From assembly GCA_018436925.1 (NCBI GenBank), contig JAHDKI010000014.1:221496-285495 (forward strand): a stretch of DNA of 64,000 nucleotides, written 5' to 3'. Of this stretch, positions 28,169 through 36,310 are shown piece after piece. Below the pieces are notes generated by a model. The model searched no databases, was not told the DNA's origin, and saw nothing but the letters and a program-made list of their open reading frames with translations. Source of the DNA: Syntrophaceae bacterium. GTDB lineage: Bacteria; Desulfobacterota; Syntrophia; Syntrophales; Smithellaceae. Made by a program: the position numbers and the translations under genes. Positions within the stretch are counted from its first letter, which is position 1, and every line of letters starts with the position of its first letter.

Positions 28169-29416
28169 ATGAAAAAGTTTTATGATGCACGTGAAAAATC
28201 GGCGCCGTCGAACCGCAAGGCCCTTCAGGACAAGGCGCTTTCCGCCATGGTGAAGCTCGGATATAAAAAATCGCCGGCCTTCAAGAAAATCCTTGATCTC
28301 CACAAAATCAATCCCGCTAAAATAAAATGTCGTGAAGATCTGGAAATCCTGCCTGTGATTTCCAGAGAGAAGCTTGTTGAGATGCAGCTTAAGACCCCTC
28401 CGTATGCGGGCCTTCAGAATCCTCAATCGGCGGTGGACCGGATTTTTACGTCGCCCGGGCCGGTTTACGAACCGCATTTGTCGGAATCCGATTATCTCTG
28501 GGCGCGGGCCTTCTGTGCGGCGGGAATCGGACCCGATGATGTGGCACTCAACGCTTTTTCCTATCATCTGGTGGCGGCGGGACTGACGTTTCACGCCGGA
28601 TTAAGAAAAGTCGGCGCTACCGTGGTTCCCTCCGGCACGTCTTCTTCGCAAGTCCAGGTTCAATTGATTCGGGATTTGGGCGTAACCGCCTACGTCGGGA
28701 CACCGAGTTTTCTGGCCTCCATCATCAGCCAGGCCAAAGAGATGGGCTATCATTTCAAAAAGGACTTTAAGGTCAAAAAGGCTTGTTTTGCGGCAGAGCC
28801 GCTCTTGCCCTCTCTGCGGGAAACCTTTGAAAAAGAATACGGCATTGACACCTATCAGATGTATGGCGCCACCGAAGTCGGCGATGTGGCCTATGAATGC
28901 TCTCAAAAAAACGGCTGGCACCTGTGCGAAGAAACCGTTGTGGAAATCGTTGATCCGTCCACCGGGAGAAGCGTCGCGCCGGGAGAATTGGGAGAGGTTG
29001 TCGTGACTCGTCTAAATCCAATCTTTTTTCTGGTCCGCTTCGGCACCGGCGATTTGTCCCGCCTGATGACACAAAAGTGCCGATGCGGCAGAAGCGCCTA
29101 CCGGCTGGCTGGAATTGCCGGCCGGGTGGGGGAGGCGGTCAAGGTTCGCGGGCTGTTTGTCGCCCCCAGTCAGTTAAAACTGCTTGCTTCAAAAGTCGGC
29201 GGCGCAGCGATTCAGGCCGTGGTGGACCGCCGCGGACACGAGGATCACCTCACGGTTCGCCTGGAAAAATCCTCCGTCCTTTCCGACAAGGAAGGGGAAA
29301 GGTTTAAAAAACTCTTTCGCGAAATCTGCACGGTGCGAATTGACGAGCTGGAATTCGTTGAGTCGGGAGTCCTCACATCCGGGGAGAAGCTGATTGTTGA
29401 TCGTCGGAACTGGTAG
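28169..29416 (+). CDS. Phenylacetate-CoA ligase-like AMP-forming ligase
   Basis: A 415-residue protein of the PaaK branch of AMP-forming ligases, which activate aryl acids such as phenylacetate to CoA thioesters. It shows the domain-start pattern of PaaK proteins (SPAFKKIL), the adenylate-binding motif YGATEVGDVAYEC, a C-terminal domain with GTGDLSRL, a Cys-x-Cys (KCRCG) and IAGRVGEAVKVRG. The substrate is unknown, and the usual Gly-rich P-loop is weak (TSPGPVYEP). An AAAGGAGG site precedes the ATG. It ends the liv-type operon. Its last 44 bases overlap the convergent membrane protein gene. Confidence 0.85.
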   Translation: MKKFYDAREKSAPSNRKALQDKALSAMVKLGYKKSPAFKKILDLHKINPAKIKCREDLEILPVISREKLVEMQLKTPPYAGLQNPQSAVDRIFTSPGPVYEPHLSESDYLWARAFCAAGIGPDDVALNAFSYHLVAAGLTFHAGLRKVGATVVPSGTSSSQVQVQLIRDLGVTAYVGTPSFLASIISQAKEMGYHFKKDFKVKKACFAAEPLLPSLRETFEKEYGIDTYQMYGATEVGDVAYECSQKNGWHLCEETVVEIVDPSTGRSVAPGELGEVVVTRLNPIFFLVRFGTGDLSRLMTQKCRCGRSAYRLAGIAGRVGEAVKVRGLFVAPSQLKLLASKVGGAAIQAVVDRRGHEDHLTVRLEKSSVLSDKEGERFKKLFREICTVRIDELEFVESGVLTSGEKLIVDRRNW

Positions 29417-29759
29417 CTGCTGAATCCATGGCTTTTCCGAGTCTATAAGCATCCAAGGCGGACAGAACCCATAGCAGCAACAGCAGGATTAAGATCAAAC
29501 CGAGAAACTTCAAATCCAGCGACTCGACGGCTTTGGACGTGACATCGAAGACCGTCGCCGCATTCACGGTTCCTTTCTGAAACGGAGCGGTCTGAATCAT
29601 GTCAAGCGCTTTGGAAACGATGATCCATCCAAGAACGCCGCATCCGATTAGAAAAGGAATGATCAATGCGGCGCCTCGAATGTATTTTTTCAGAAAAAAT
29701 TGTCCGGCTCCGGGAAAAACCACTACGCTCAGCAGCGCCGCTTTTTGCGCACGATCCAT
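29373..29759 (-). CDS. Small membrane protein with TM2/DUF5683-like start
   Basis: A 128-residue membrane protein with two or three hydrophobic segments, about residues 8-50 and 83-105. The segment FPGAGQFFLKKYIRGA resembles the P-G-x-G-Q-x-Y motif of TM2/DUF5683-type proteins, whose function is unknown. The polar tail is rich in Ser and Gln. The start is sound, with AAGGAGG 9 bases before the ATG. It follows recJ by 25 bases and probably shares its transcript. The 3' end overlaps the liv-operon ligase gene by 44 bases, convergently. Confidence 0.7.
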   Translation of the reverse strand: MDRAQKAALLSVVVFPGAGQFFLKKYIRGAALIIPFLIGCGVLGWIIVSKALDMIQTAPFQKGTVNAATVFDVTSKAVESLDLKFLGLILILLLLLWVLSALDAYRLGKAMDSAATSSDDQQSASPRM

Positions 29760-29784
29760 TCTCCGGTTTCCTCCTTATATGATT

Positions 29785-31521
29785 TTACGTAAGAGCCACG
29801 TCTTTAATCTTCAACTGAATGTCGGAGGCGCCGTTCCAATAATTGATCTGCGGCGTAAAAACCGCATCAACCGTTGCGCCGGCAAGTTTACCGGCTAGTT
29901 TTCCCATACCGAACCAGATGGCGCTAAACGACGCCCCGTTTTCATTAAGACGCAGTTTCAGATGATTGTTGCCGACGACGGATGGAGAAGCGACCGCAAG
30001 CTTGCGGGCGCAAAGGATCGGCTCAGGATTTTCGCAGCCGAAGGGGGCAAGCTGAGAGATCTGGGTGAGCAAATCCAGATCAACCTCTTCGAGACGGCAT
30101 TCCGCGTCGATCAACGTCTGTGAAATCAGTCCCGATGTTTTGACGGAATCACGGATGATTTCATCAAGCATACAAGCGAACTCGTCTATGTCATCCTCAC
30201 GGATGGAAATCCCGGCGGCGCGGTAGTGTCCTCCGTAGGACAACAAAAGAGAGGCGCATTGTTGGAGACCTTTATGGATATTGAATTCCGAGACGCTGCG
30301 GCCGGATCCCTTGCCCACGCCGTCGTGCAAACTGATGACGAAGGCCGGCCGGCTGAAGAGGTCCACCAGCTTTGACGCGACAATCCCGATGACGCCGGGA
30401 TGCCATTTGTCCGATGCAAACACCAGCGAGCTCATTTTGCCCACATCCGGATTTTCGCCGATTTGTCCAAGAATATCGGTGAGAATGTCTTTTTCCATCG
30501 CCTGTCGGCGACGATTATGCGCATCGAGTTTCTCTGCAATCTGACGGGCCTGATCGATGTTTTCGGCCAGAAGCAGATCCACCGCATCAAGCGCCGACGC
30601 AATCCGGCCGGCGGCGTTAATTCTGGGGATCAGGCAGAACGAAGCTTTGAAGGAATCAATCATCTGACCGTCGATGCCGCATACTTCTTTGAGCGCGCGA
30701 ATGCCGGGGCGTTTCCCCTCGGTGATCAGGTCCAGACCGATTTTCGCAAAAATCCGGTTCTCACCCAAAAGGGGAGCAATATCTCCGATGGTTCCCAGCG
30801 CGACGACATCAAGATATTCCTTGAGATTCGGGTATTCGTCGTGTTTCCAGAAGCCCTCTTTTCGCAGCGTTCCGCGCAGCGCAATTAAAAAATTAAACGC
30901 GATGCCGACCCCCGCAAGGTACTTGAACGGAAATTCGCAGTCCCCGCGATTCGGATTGATCACCGCCACCGCATCCGGAAGCCCCCCGACAATTTCATGG
31001 TGATCCAGGACAATGGTGTCGATGCCGATGGATTTGGCGTAGGCGATCTGGTCAAAATCGGAAACGCCGCAATCCACGGTCACGATGAGTTTGACACCCC
31101 GGTTTTTGAATGTGTCGATGACCGGTATTTTCAGGCCATAGCCGTCTTGTACGCGATCGGGTATATGATAGGAAACGTGAGGCGTCAGCTCCTTGATGAA
31201 TTTATAGAGCACAACCACCGAAGTAATGCCGTCTGCATCATAGTCGCCGTATATAACGATGGGATCTCCCGAATATACGGCTTCGATCAAACGGGCGACG
31301 CCCGCCTTCATGTCGGCCATCAGAAAGGGGCTGTGAAGGTCGTTAAGCGACGGATTCAGATAGCGGTGCGCGTGATCAAGCGTTGCTATATGCCGGTTTT
31401 GCAACAGTCGGGCGACCAGCGGCCGAACACCGAATTCTTGAACCAGTGTCTGTTCAAGTTCTTTCGAGCCGGGTGCTTTGACTTTCCAGACCGTCGCCGG
31501 CAGATTATTATCAAGGATCAT
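29785..31521 (-). CDS. recJ: Single-stranded-DNA-specific exonuclease RecJ
   Basis: A 5'-3' exonuclease on single-stranded DNA used in recombination and mismatch repair. The 578-residue length matches E. coli RecJ (577). DHH-family motifs are visible: IYGDYDADGIT (about residues 85-95), IVTVDCGVSD, VLDHHE, then the DHHA1 part with GGHYRAAGI and a C-terminal OB-like domain. It is the middle gene of a minus-strand run: DUF3857 protein, recJ (68 bases later), small membrane protein. No defect is seen. Confidence 0.95.
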   Translation of the reverse strand: MILDNNLPATVWKVKAPGSKELEQTLVQEFGVRPLVARLLQNRHIATLDHAHRYLNPSLNDLHSPFLMADMKAGVARLIEAVYSGDPIVIYGDYDADGITSVVVLYKFIKELTPHVSYHIPDRVQDGYGLKIPVIDTFKNRGVKLIVTVDCGVSDFDQIAYAKSIGIDTIVLDHHEIVGGLPDAVAVINPNRGDCEFPFKYLAGVGIAFNFLIALRGTLRKEGFWKHDEYPNLKEYLDVVALGTIGDIAPLLGENRIFAKIGLDLITEGKRPGIRALKEVCGIDGQMIDSFKASFCLIPRINAAGRIASALDAVDLLLAENIDQARQIAEKLDAHNRRRQAMEKDILTDILGQIGENPDVGKMSSLVFASDKWHPGVIGIVASKLVDLFSRPAFVISLHDGVGKGSGRSVSEFNIHKGLQQCASLLLSYGGHYRAAGISIREDDIDEFACMLDEIIRDSVKTSGLISQTLIDAECRLEEVDLDLLTQISQLAPFGCENPEPILCARKLAVASPSVVGNNHLKLRLNENGASFSAIWFGMGKLAGKLAGATVDAVFTPQINYWNGASDIQLKIKDVALT

Positions 31522-31589
31522 GGTTTATCTGTTCATCCCTTTATTTGTCTGTGATTCTATCTATCATCAGCGCATTGATGTCAAGCATT

Positions 31590-33503
31590 TCAGCGCCTTT
31601 TTTCAAAAATCATCGTCTGCACAGATGATTCATAAGCCTGCAATATTGCGGCGTATTCTCTAAAACGGTCCATTTCATCGGTGGCGATTCTCAAGGCAGA
31701 ACCGCTCGTTTCGATCGAAACCGTCAGCGTCGATTCCTCAAAACGAAAAGACACCTGGCGATTATGGAATTTTTCTCCGGAAATCAAAGAGTTGGGGACG
31801 TTGCGCATCTGATAACCATCCGGAAAAACATAACGAATCGTTTCTTCCCGGTAAAACGAGACGGGCATGACAACCGGATACAGACGAGTTTTAGAGGCGG
31901 TTATGTCGCGAAACGTGTCCATCCGCACGACATTGGAAAGAATCATCGTGTCCGGATCAACGCGCTGTGCCATATTATTAATAAAACCGGTCAAGTGTAC
32001 TCTAAAAGGATTTTGCGCGTCGTCGACGGAGCCGATCTCCAGACTCCGGACTTCGATGCCTTTTTTTTCAAACAGGATCTTTCGCTGTTCAGGGGGCAGA
32101 TATTTGAATGCATAACGCATGGCTTCAGCCGCTTTCCCGAAATAAACATGCGTCATGTCAGCCAATGCGTTCCCTTCGGGATCAATCCTGAACAGCAATT
32201 CAGAGGTTATGTAATCTTTCCGGTCATCCAAAGGCGGCGTCCTGTCAAACCGGTGAGAACCATCCGGAGAAATGATGAAAACAGTCGTCGGTTGCATAAA
32301 AGGAGTCGTATCGTAAGCGGCGGCTTCGTTTGTTGTTTCGAGCCAAAACCAGCCATCTTTTTGGGGGACGACGGCCAAAACATGATTGAAAGCGGAAAGG
32401 GAAGGCATCGTTTGATCGAAATGGTCCCTTTGAACCGGCACCAACGCCGGATACCCCTCGATACCGGCAATTTTGAGCATGGTTAAAAGCAAAACCGTTT
32501 TATCTTTGCAGTCTCCGTATCTCTTTAGAAAAACCTCGGACGCGGAATGCGGCTGATGGGTGTGTGGCCCAAGAAGAATCGCGACGTAACGCACCTTGCG
32601 GGCGACAAAATCAAAAAGGATCCGGATCTTGTCCTCGCGGGACGGCGCCTTCGCGATCAGGTGGCGCGTGAAGGCTTCCAACTCCGAGCTTGCTTTCATC
32701 TGTTCGAAAAATACTTTTCCATACCAGGAGGACAGAATTTGCCAGTCTTGCAGGGTCCACATCCAGATCTGTGGAAACGTTTCCCGGTCCAGCAGGCCGG
32801 GCATTCGCGGCTCGGGTATAATTTCTTTCCGATTGCGGTTGGTAAAAATGTACCGGACCCGGTTTCCCGTTTTTTCGATCACCGGCTCACCGGAAATATT
32901 GAGATATTTATAACGCAGTGAAATGGAAGCCGGCACATGCACCTCGAGAATATCTTCTTGGATCGGGAAAAAATGATCAAAAATGAAGGCCGTGAAGTAA
33001 TCGAACGGGAGCACCGGTTTTAGATTTTTGATTTCGTAAGCGATGTCCACAATGCAGCCGTTTTCTACGGCCGGCATGGTGAACCGTTTTTGCCGGATAT
33101 CCGTGTAGAAATCATAGGCGCCGTATTGCGTAGTATCGTGAATATCGGAAGGCGATAGCGCGACGACCTTTCCGTCGGGTTTGATCGTATGGGCAAAAAG
33201 AATGCGAGCCTCCTGATAACCTTGCCGGTAGGAAATCGATTTGGACGCAAATCGCCGGCCTCGTTCATTGAAGATTTTATACCGTTCGTGCCTGCGGGTG
33301 AGGCTGGTTCCATCAGGGAAGTACTCAACGACGGCATGGCTGAGCATCATCGCACCGCCTGCATTGGGGTGGTCTTCGGCGCGCGGCGCGTCTTTCAATA
33401 GAGTCTTTGCATCTTGCAGCGCCGCGCCCTTCCACGCCGGAGACGTCGAACAGGCGCAAAGCAACAAAATCAGGAATCCAATCCAGGCATTGGAAATTCT
33501 CAT
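31590..33503 (-). CDS. DUF3857 / transglutaminase-like lipoprotein
   Basis: A 637-residue envelope protein. I chose the ATG at 33503: AAGGAGA lies 6 bases before it, and it gives a signal peptide with a likely lipobox (LLLCACS). An upstream frame of 102 codons is open but does not look like a protein. A DUF3857 domain spans about residues 55-220. A transglutaminase-like core follows, with the Cys in RYGDCKDK and the His in AFNHVLAV. The third position, usually Asp, reads Glu (WFWLETT). Beta-rich sequence makes up the rest. Its role is unknown; related proteins are exported and may act on cell-surface proteins. The same-strand recJ gene lies 68 bases downstream. Confidence 0.82.
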   Translation of the reverse strand: MRISNAWIGFLILLLCACSTSPAWKGAALQDAKTLLKDAPRAEDHPNAGGAMMLSHAVVEYFPDGTSLTRRHERYKIFNERGRRFASKSISYRQGYQEARILFAHTIKPDGKVVALSPSDIHDTTQYGAYDFYTDIRQKRFTMPAVENGCIVDIAYEIKNLKPVLPFDYFTAFIFDHFFPIQEDILEVHVPASISLRYKYLNISGEPVIEKTGNRVRYIFTNRNRKEIIPEPRMPGLLDRETFPQIWMWTLQDWQILSSWYGKVFFEQMKASSELEAFTRHLIAKAPSREDKIRILFDFVARKVRYVAILLGPHTHQPHSASEVFLKRYGDCKDKTVLLLTMLKIAGIEGYPALVPVQRDHFDQTMPSLSAFNHVLAVVPQKDGWFWLETTNEAAAYDTTPFMQPTTVFIISPDGSHRFDRTPPLDDRKDYITSELLFRIDPEGNALADMTHVYFGKAAEAMRYAFKYLPPEQRKILFEKKGIEVRSLEIGSVDDAQNPFRVHLTGFINNMAQRVDPDTMILSNVVRMDTFRDITASKTRLYPVVMPVSFYREETIRYVFPDGYQMRNVPNSLISGEKFHNRQVSFRFEESTLTVSIETSGSALRIATDEMDRFREYAAILQAYESSVQTMIFEKRR

Positions 33504-33608
33504 GGCTTTCTCCTTGTGGGATTTGAACATACATGGTTTCAGCGGGCGAGTCAAACGAACCATTTGCCGGATTGATCTTTGAGCACGGAAGTGATAGCGT
33601 TTCGACCC

Positions 33609-33887
33609 ATGATTCATCAAGGCTACCAATTGCGAACAAAAGCGGAAATAGCGCCGGTTCAATTCATTATAGAAGGCTATGAGGGTATGGCGACCGTTTC
33701 CACTCTCGATGCTGAAAACGCGGTTATTTGCGTCTCCGTTATGCCGGATTTTGAAAAAGACATGGCCGGTTTGCTGCTGCAGCTTGAGGCGGACTTCCAT
33801 ATCCGCCAAGTCCCGGTCACTTCAGGCGCCGCAGCAAAAATGAACTCTCCGACCCGGTCACCAAAGCGGAAAGCGCACTTACGGTAA
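33609..33887 (+). CDS. DUF4911-like small protein
   Basis: A protein of about 92 residues. The core (about 1-70: QFIIEGYEGMATVSTLD... VMPDFEKDMAGLLLQL) resembles DUF4911, a small alpha/beta family of unknown role found in Deltaproteobacteria. The tail is basic. Start choice is uncertain: an ATG at 33609, or a GTG or TTG up to 30 bases upstream, none with a good ribosome site. It sits 9 bases before the next gene, with which it probably shares a transcript, and is divergent from the DUF3857 gene. The family match is from memory of its pattern. Confidence 0.6.
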   Translation: MIHQGYQLRTKAEIAPVQFIIEGYEGMATVSTLDAENAVICVSVMPDFEKDMAGLLLQLEADFHIRQVPVTSGAAAKMNSPTRSPKRKAHLR

Positions 33888-33896
33888 GAGACCGAC

Positions 33897-34688
33897 ATGT
33901 TGATGTTGACCCACACCTATTTGCTGCAAAAGGCCATGACGGCCTCCTCAAAAAGTCGCATCGATCCTGATATCTATATTTACAACATTGCACCTGATCT
34001 GCTTTCCATTCATCCGGACATCAGCGCCATGCAAACGCACAGCATCGGGCGATTCGTCAGCGCGCCGGCCAACCATGCCAGATCCGCCTACATCATGTTT
34101 CATCTACTGGTGGATGATCTGGCCCATTACGGCAGGATCTCGATGGCCTGTCCGGATGAGGGTTTTAATCCGGACGCATCCGGCTATTCTTACATCAAAG
34201 GCCGACCGTTCATTGAGGATCTGTTGAGTTTGCATAAAATGATTTCAAAGGAGATCACTTACAACGAGGCGGCCTACCGATCTCATCTGATTATCGAAAT
34301 GCTCTATGATCTCGCAATATTGCCGCATCTGCGGAATGCCGGCTCAATGGATTTGCTTGAAGAAGCGATCCAATTTGTGCGCTATCATCGAGAAGGCGAA
34401 TTTTGTTCTGAAATATCGTGGCTTTACGGATTTCAGGCCGGCAGCGTCCGCGAGGTTCTCAAGCAGGCGAGTGCCTACATCACAAAAACAAGAATGGAAA
34501 AGATTATGAATGTCGAAGGCCGGATTCGTCTTTTTACGGACAAATTCGGCCTTCGCAGCGATTATTCTGTTTTTCAGGACACTCTGCGCTGTCTTTTTGA
34601 AGACGCGCTTCAATCTGTCGGAAACGACGATTTCATTGAACAGACGAGTTTGTCCGTAAAAGAATCCGGCTGGCTTCCGACGGACTAG
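33897..34688 (+). CDS. Zinc-dependent phospholipase C-like protein (tentative)
   Basis: A 263-residue protein that I do not recognise firmly. The N terminus ([10 protein letters not shown], then [16 protein letters not shown], then THSIG and [11 protein letters not shown]) places His and Asp residues as in the Zn-dependent phospholipase C / phospholipase D-like family, where they bind metal. The rest is helical. No signal peptide is apparent. A metal-dependent hydrolase role is possible but not shown. It follows the DUF4911-like gene by 9 bases, and its stop overlaps the convergent rpmB by 4 bases. Confidence 0.6.
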   Translation: MLMLTHTYLLQKAMTASSKSRIDPDIYIYNIAPDLLSIHPDISAMQTHSIGRFVSAPANHARSAYIMFHLLVDDLAHYGRISMACPDEGFNPDASGYSYIKGRPFIEDLLSLHKMISKEITYNEAAYRSHLIIEMLYDLAILPHLRNAGSMDLLEEAIQFVRYHREGEFCSEISWLYGFQAGSVREVLKQASAYITKTRMEKIMNVEGRIRLFTDKFGLRSDYSVFQDTLRCLFEDALQSVGNDDFIEQTSLSVKESGWLPTD

Positions 34689-34882
34689 GAGGCTTTTTTG
34701 ACGGCGCCGGAACGGATACAGCGCGTGCAGGCCTTGACTCGTTTCACGGATCCGGTTTTCTGATCAACACATCGTAACTTTTGAAGATTCGGACGCCATA
34801 CGGCTTTGCTTTTATTGTTGGCATGACTCACATTATGGCCGACAGAAGGTTTTTTCCCACACACTTCACAAACACGTGACAT
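34685..34882 (-). CDS. rpmB: 50S ribosomal protein L28
   Basis: A 65-residue ribosomal protein. Family features are [22 protein letters not shown] and WRPNLQKL near the middle. Two Cys-x2-Cys pairs (C-E-V-C and C-T-R-C) mark the zinc-binding (C+) form. An AAAGGAG site precedes the ATG by 11-12 bases. It has a plausible promoter of its own in the 123 bases separating it from the pfk gene. Its stop overlaps the convergent gene by 4 bases. Confidence 0.96.
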   Translation of the reverse strand: MSRVCEVCGKKPSVGHNVSHANNKSKAVWRPNLQKLRCVDQKTGSVKRVKACTRCIRSGAVKKAS

Positions 34883-34913
34883 AGCAAATTCGCTCCTTTT
34901 AAAATGTGCGTCG

Positions 34914-34942
34914 TAACTAAGCTAAATGCATTTATTTTGCAA
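34914..34942 (-). promoter_or_regulatory. Possible rpmB promoter with flanking inverted repeat
   Basis: On the minus strand, TTGCAA (plus 34937-34942) and TAGTTA (34914-34919) are 17 bases apart and 32 bases before the rpmB start. An 8-base AT-rich inverted repeat (34923-34930 with 34951-34958) spans the same spot and could be an operator or chance in AT-rich DNA. Confidence 0.4.
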
Positions 34943-35005
34943 GCATTTTTTGCATTTAGGATAAAGATATTCCAGAACCGACAAAAAGACCGGGCAAGTT
35001 TGGGA

Positions 35006-36304
35006 TTATCCTTTCATAAGCGGAGGCTGTCCGGTCATTTCCAAAACGCGCATCCACAGATTGCCGCGTGAATCTATTTTCCTTCCGGTCGTTGCTGCGG
35101 AAAGCGGGAGGTGGACATAATCATCTTTTCTCAGCGCCACCAAAAGACCGGTTTTGCCGGCCATCGCGGCATGCACGGAATACTGACCCAGCGAACTGCA
35201 ATAGATGCTGTCCGAAGCATTGGCCTGAACCGAGCGAATCAGATAACTCGGCTCGATGTATTTCAAATTGATTTCCAAGCGCAGATCCCGAAAGTGCTCT
35301 TCAATGCGATCCTTTAGAAACAATCCGATATCGGCCAGACGGACATTGCCGGACGCGTCCGTTTCGCGCTTGCCGGAACCCTGCGTGATCAACTCTTGTC
35401 CTGCGCCTTCCGCCACGAGGATGACCGCGTGGCCTCTTTTTTGAATTCTTGATGTCAGCGCCTGTAGGAATCCCTTTGCGCCGCCGAGATCGAAAGGCAC
35501 TTCAGGAATTAAAACGAAATTCACATCCCCCTGAGCCAGGGCGGCGGTGGCTGCAATATAGCCGGAGTGCCGGCCCATGATTTTAACCAGTCCGATTCCG
35601 TTGAACGCTCCTTTGGCTTCCACATGCGCACTGCGCAGGGCCTCGACCGTTTTTTCAATTGCCGTATCGAAGCCGAAGGACTTTTCAATGAGATTGAGAT
35701 CGTTGTCGATGGTTTTAGGAATGCCGACCACGCCCAGAGCAATGCCCCGCGACGCGATTTCCGCGTTTAATTTTTCAGCGGCGCGCATGGTCCCGTCGCC
35801 TCCTACGCAAAAAAGCATATTCACCTTCTGCTGTTCCAGATAATCCACCATTACGGAAATGTCTTGAGGGCCGCGGGAAGTGGACAAGATACTGCCTCCG
35901 ATACTTGTAATATCTTTGACGAAATCCGGAGTGAGATAAACGGGCTTATGGCCGAAGGCCGGATTTAATCCTCGCAATCCAAAACGGATGCCCAGGATAT
36001 CTTTGATCCCATAGCGATAAAAAAGCGACATCGTCACGGAACGGATGACGTCGTTGATGCCGGGGCACAGGCCGCCGCAGGTGACGATCGCCGCTTTGCT
36101 TTTCGCCGGATCGAAATAGATCTGCTTTCGGGGTCCGGCCGCCTCGACGGACAGCGGCCTGCCGGATGAATCTTTCACCGCATCGAAGCCGTTTTGACGG
36201 GTGTTGAACAACAATCGGTCCTCGTCGGACACAAAAGAGGTGATGGTCAGTGGGGAGGGGATTTTACAGGGCCCCAGGCAGGAAATCTTGAAATCCAAAG
36301 ACAT
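35006..36304 (-). CDS. pfkA: 6-phosphofructokinase, ATP-type with PPi-like clade features
   Basis: A glycolytic kinase of 432 residues that phosphorylates fructose 6-phosphate. Motifs are TCGGLCPGINDVIR, the phosphoryl-donor loop GGDGT, PKTIDND, and IMGRHSGYIA. Gly at the GGDG position (E. coli 104) is expected for ATP use, whereas PPi enzymes have Asp. The Lys in PKTIDND (E. coli has PGTIDND) is seen in PPi enzymes and in the ATP-using enzymes of plants and trypanosomatids. So ATP is the likelier donor, with the protein in the long clade. An N-terminal extension of about 65 residues precedes the fold. It follows the FAD oxidoreductase gene by 6 bases. Confidence 0.88.
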   Translation of the reverse strand: MSLDFKISCLGPCKIPSPLTITSFVSDEDRLLFNTRQNGFDAVKDSSGRPLSVEAAGPRKQIYFDPAKSKAAIVTCGGLCPGINDVIRSVTMSLFYRYGIKDILGIRFGLRGLNPAFGHKPVYLTPDFVKDITSIGGSILSTSRGPQDISVMVDYLEQQKVNMLFCVGGDGTMRAAEKLNAEIASRGIALGVVGIPKTIDNDLNLIEKSFGFDTAIEKTVEALRSAHVEAKGAFNGIGLVKIMGRHSGYIAATAALAQGDVNFVLIPEVPFDLGGAKGFLQALTSRIQKRGHAVILVAEGAGQELITQGSGKRETDASGNVRLADIGLFLKDRIEEHFRDLRLEINLKYIEPSYLIRSVQANASDSIYCSSLGQYSVHAAMAGKTGLLVALRKDDYVHLPLSAATTGRKIDSRGNLWMRVLEMTGQPPLMKG

Positions 36305-36310
36305 GCGCTT

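Noticed and set aside
33504..33809. N-terminal extension of 102 codons upstream of the DUF3857 gene
   Set aside because: The ATG at 33503 has an ideal ribosome site and begins a lipoprotein signal peptide; the extension overlaps a divergent gene.
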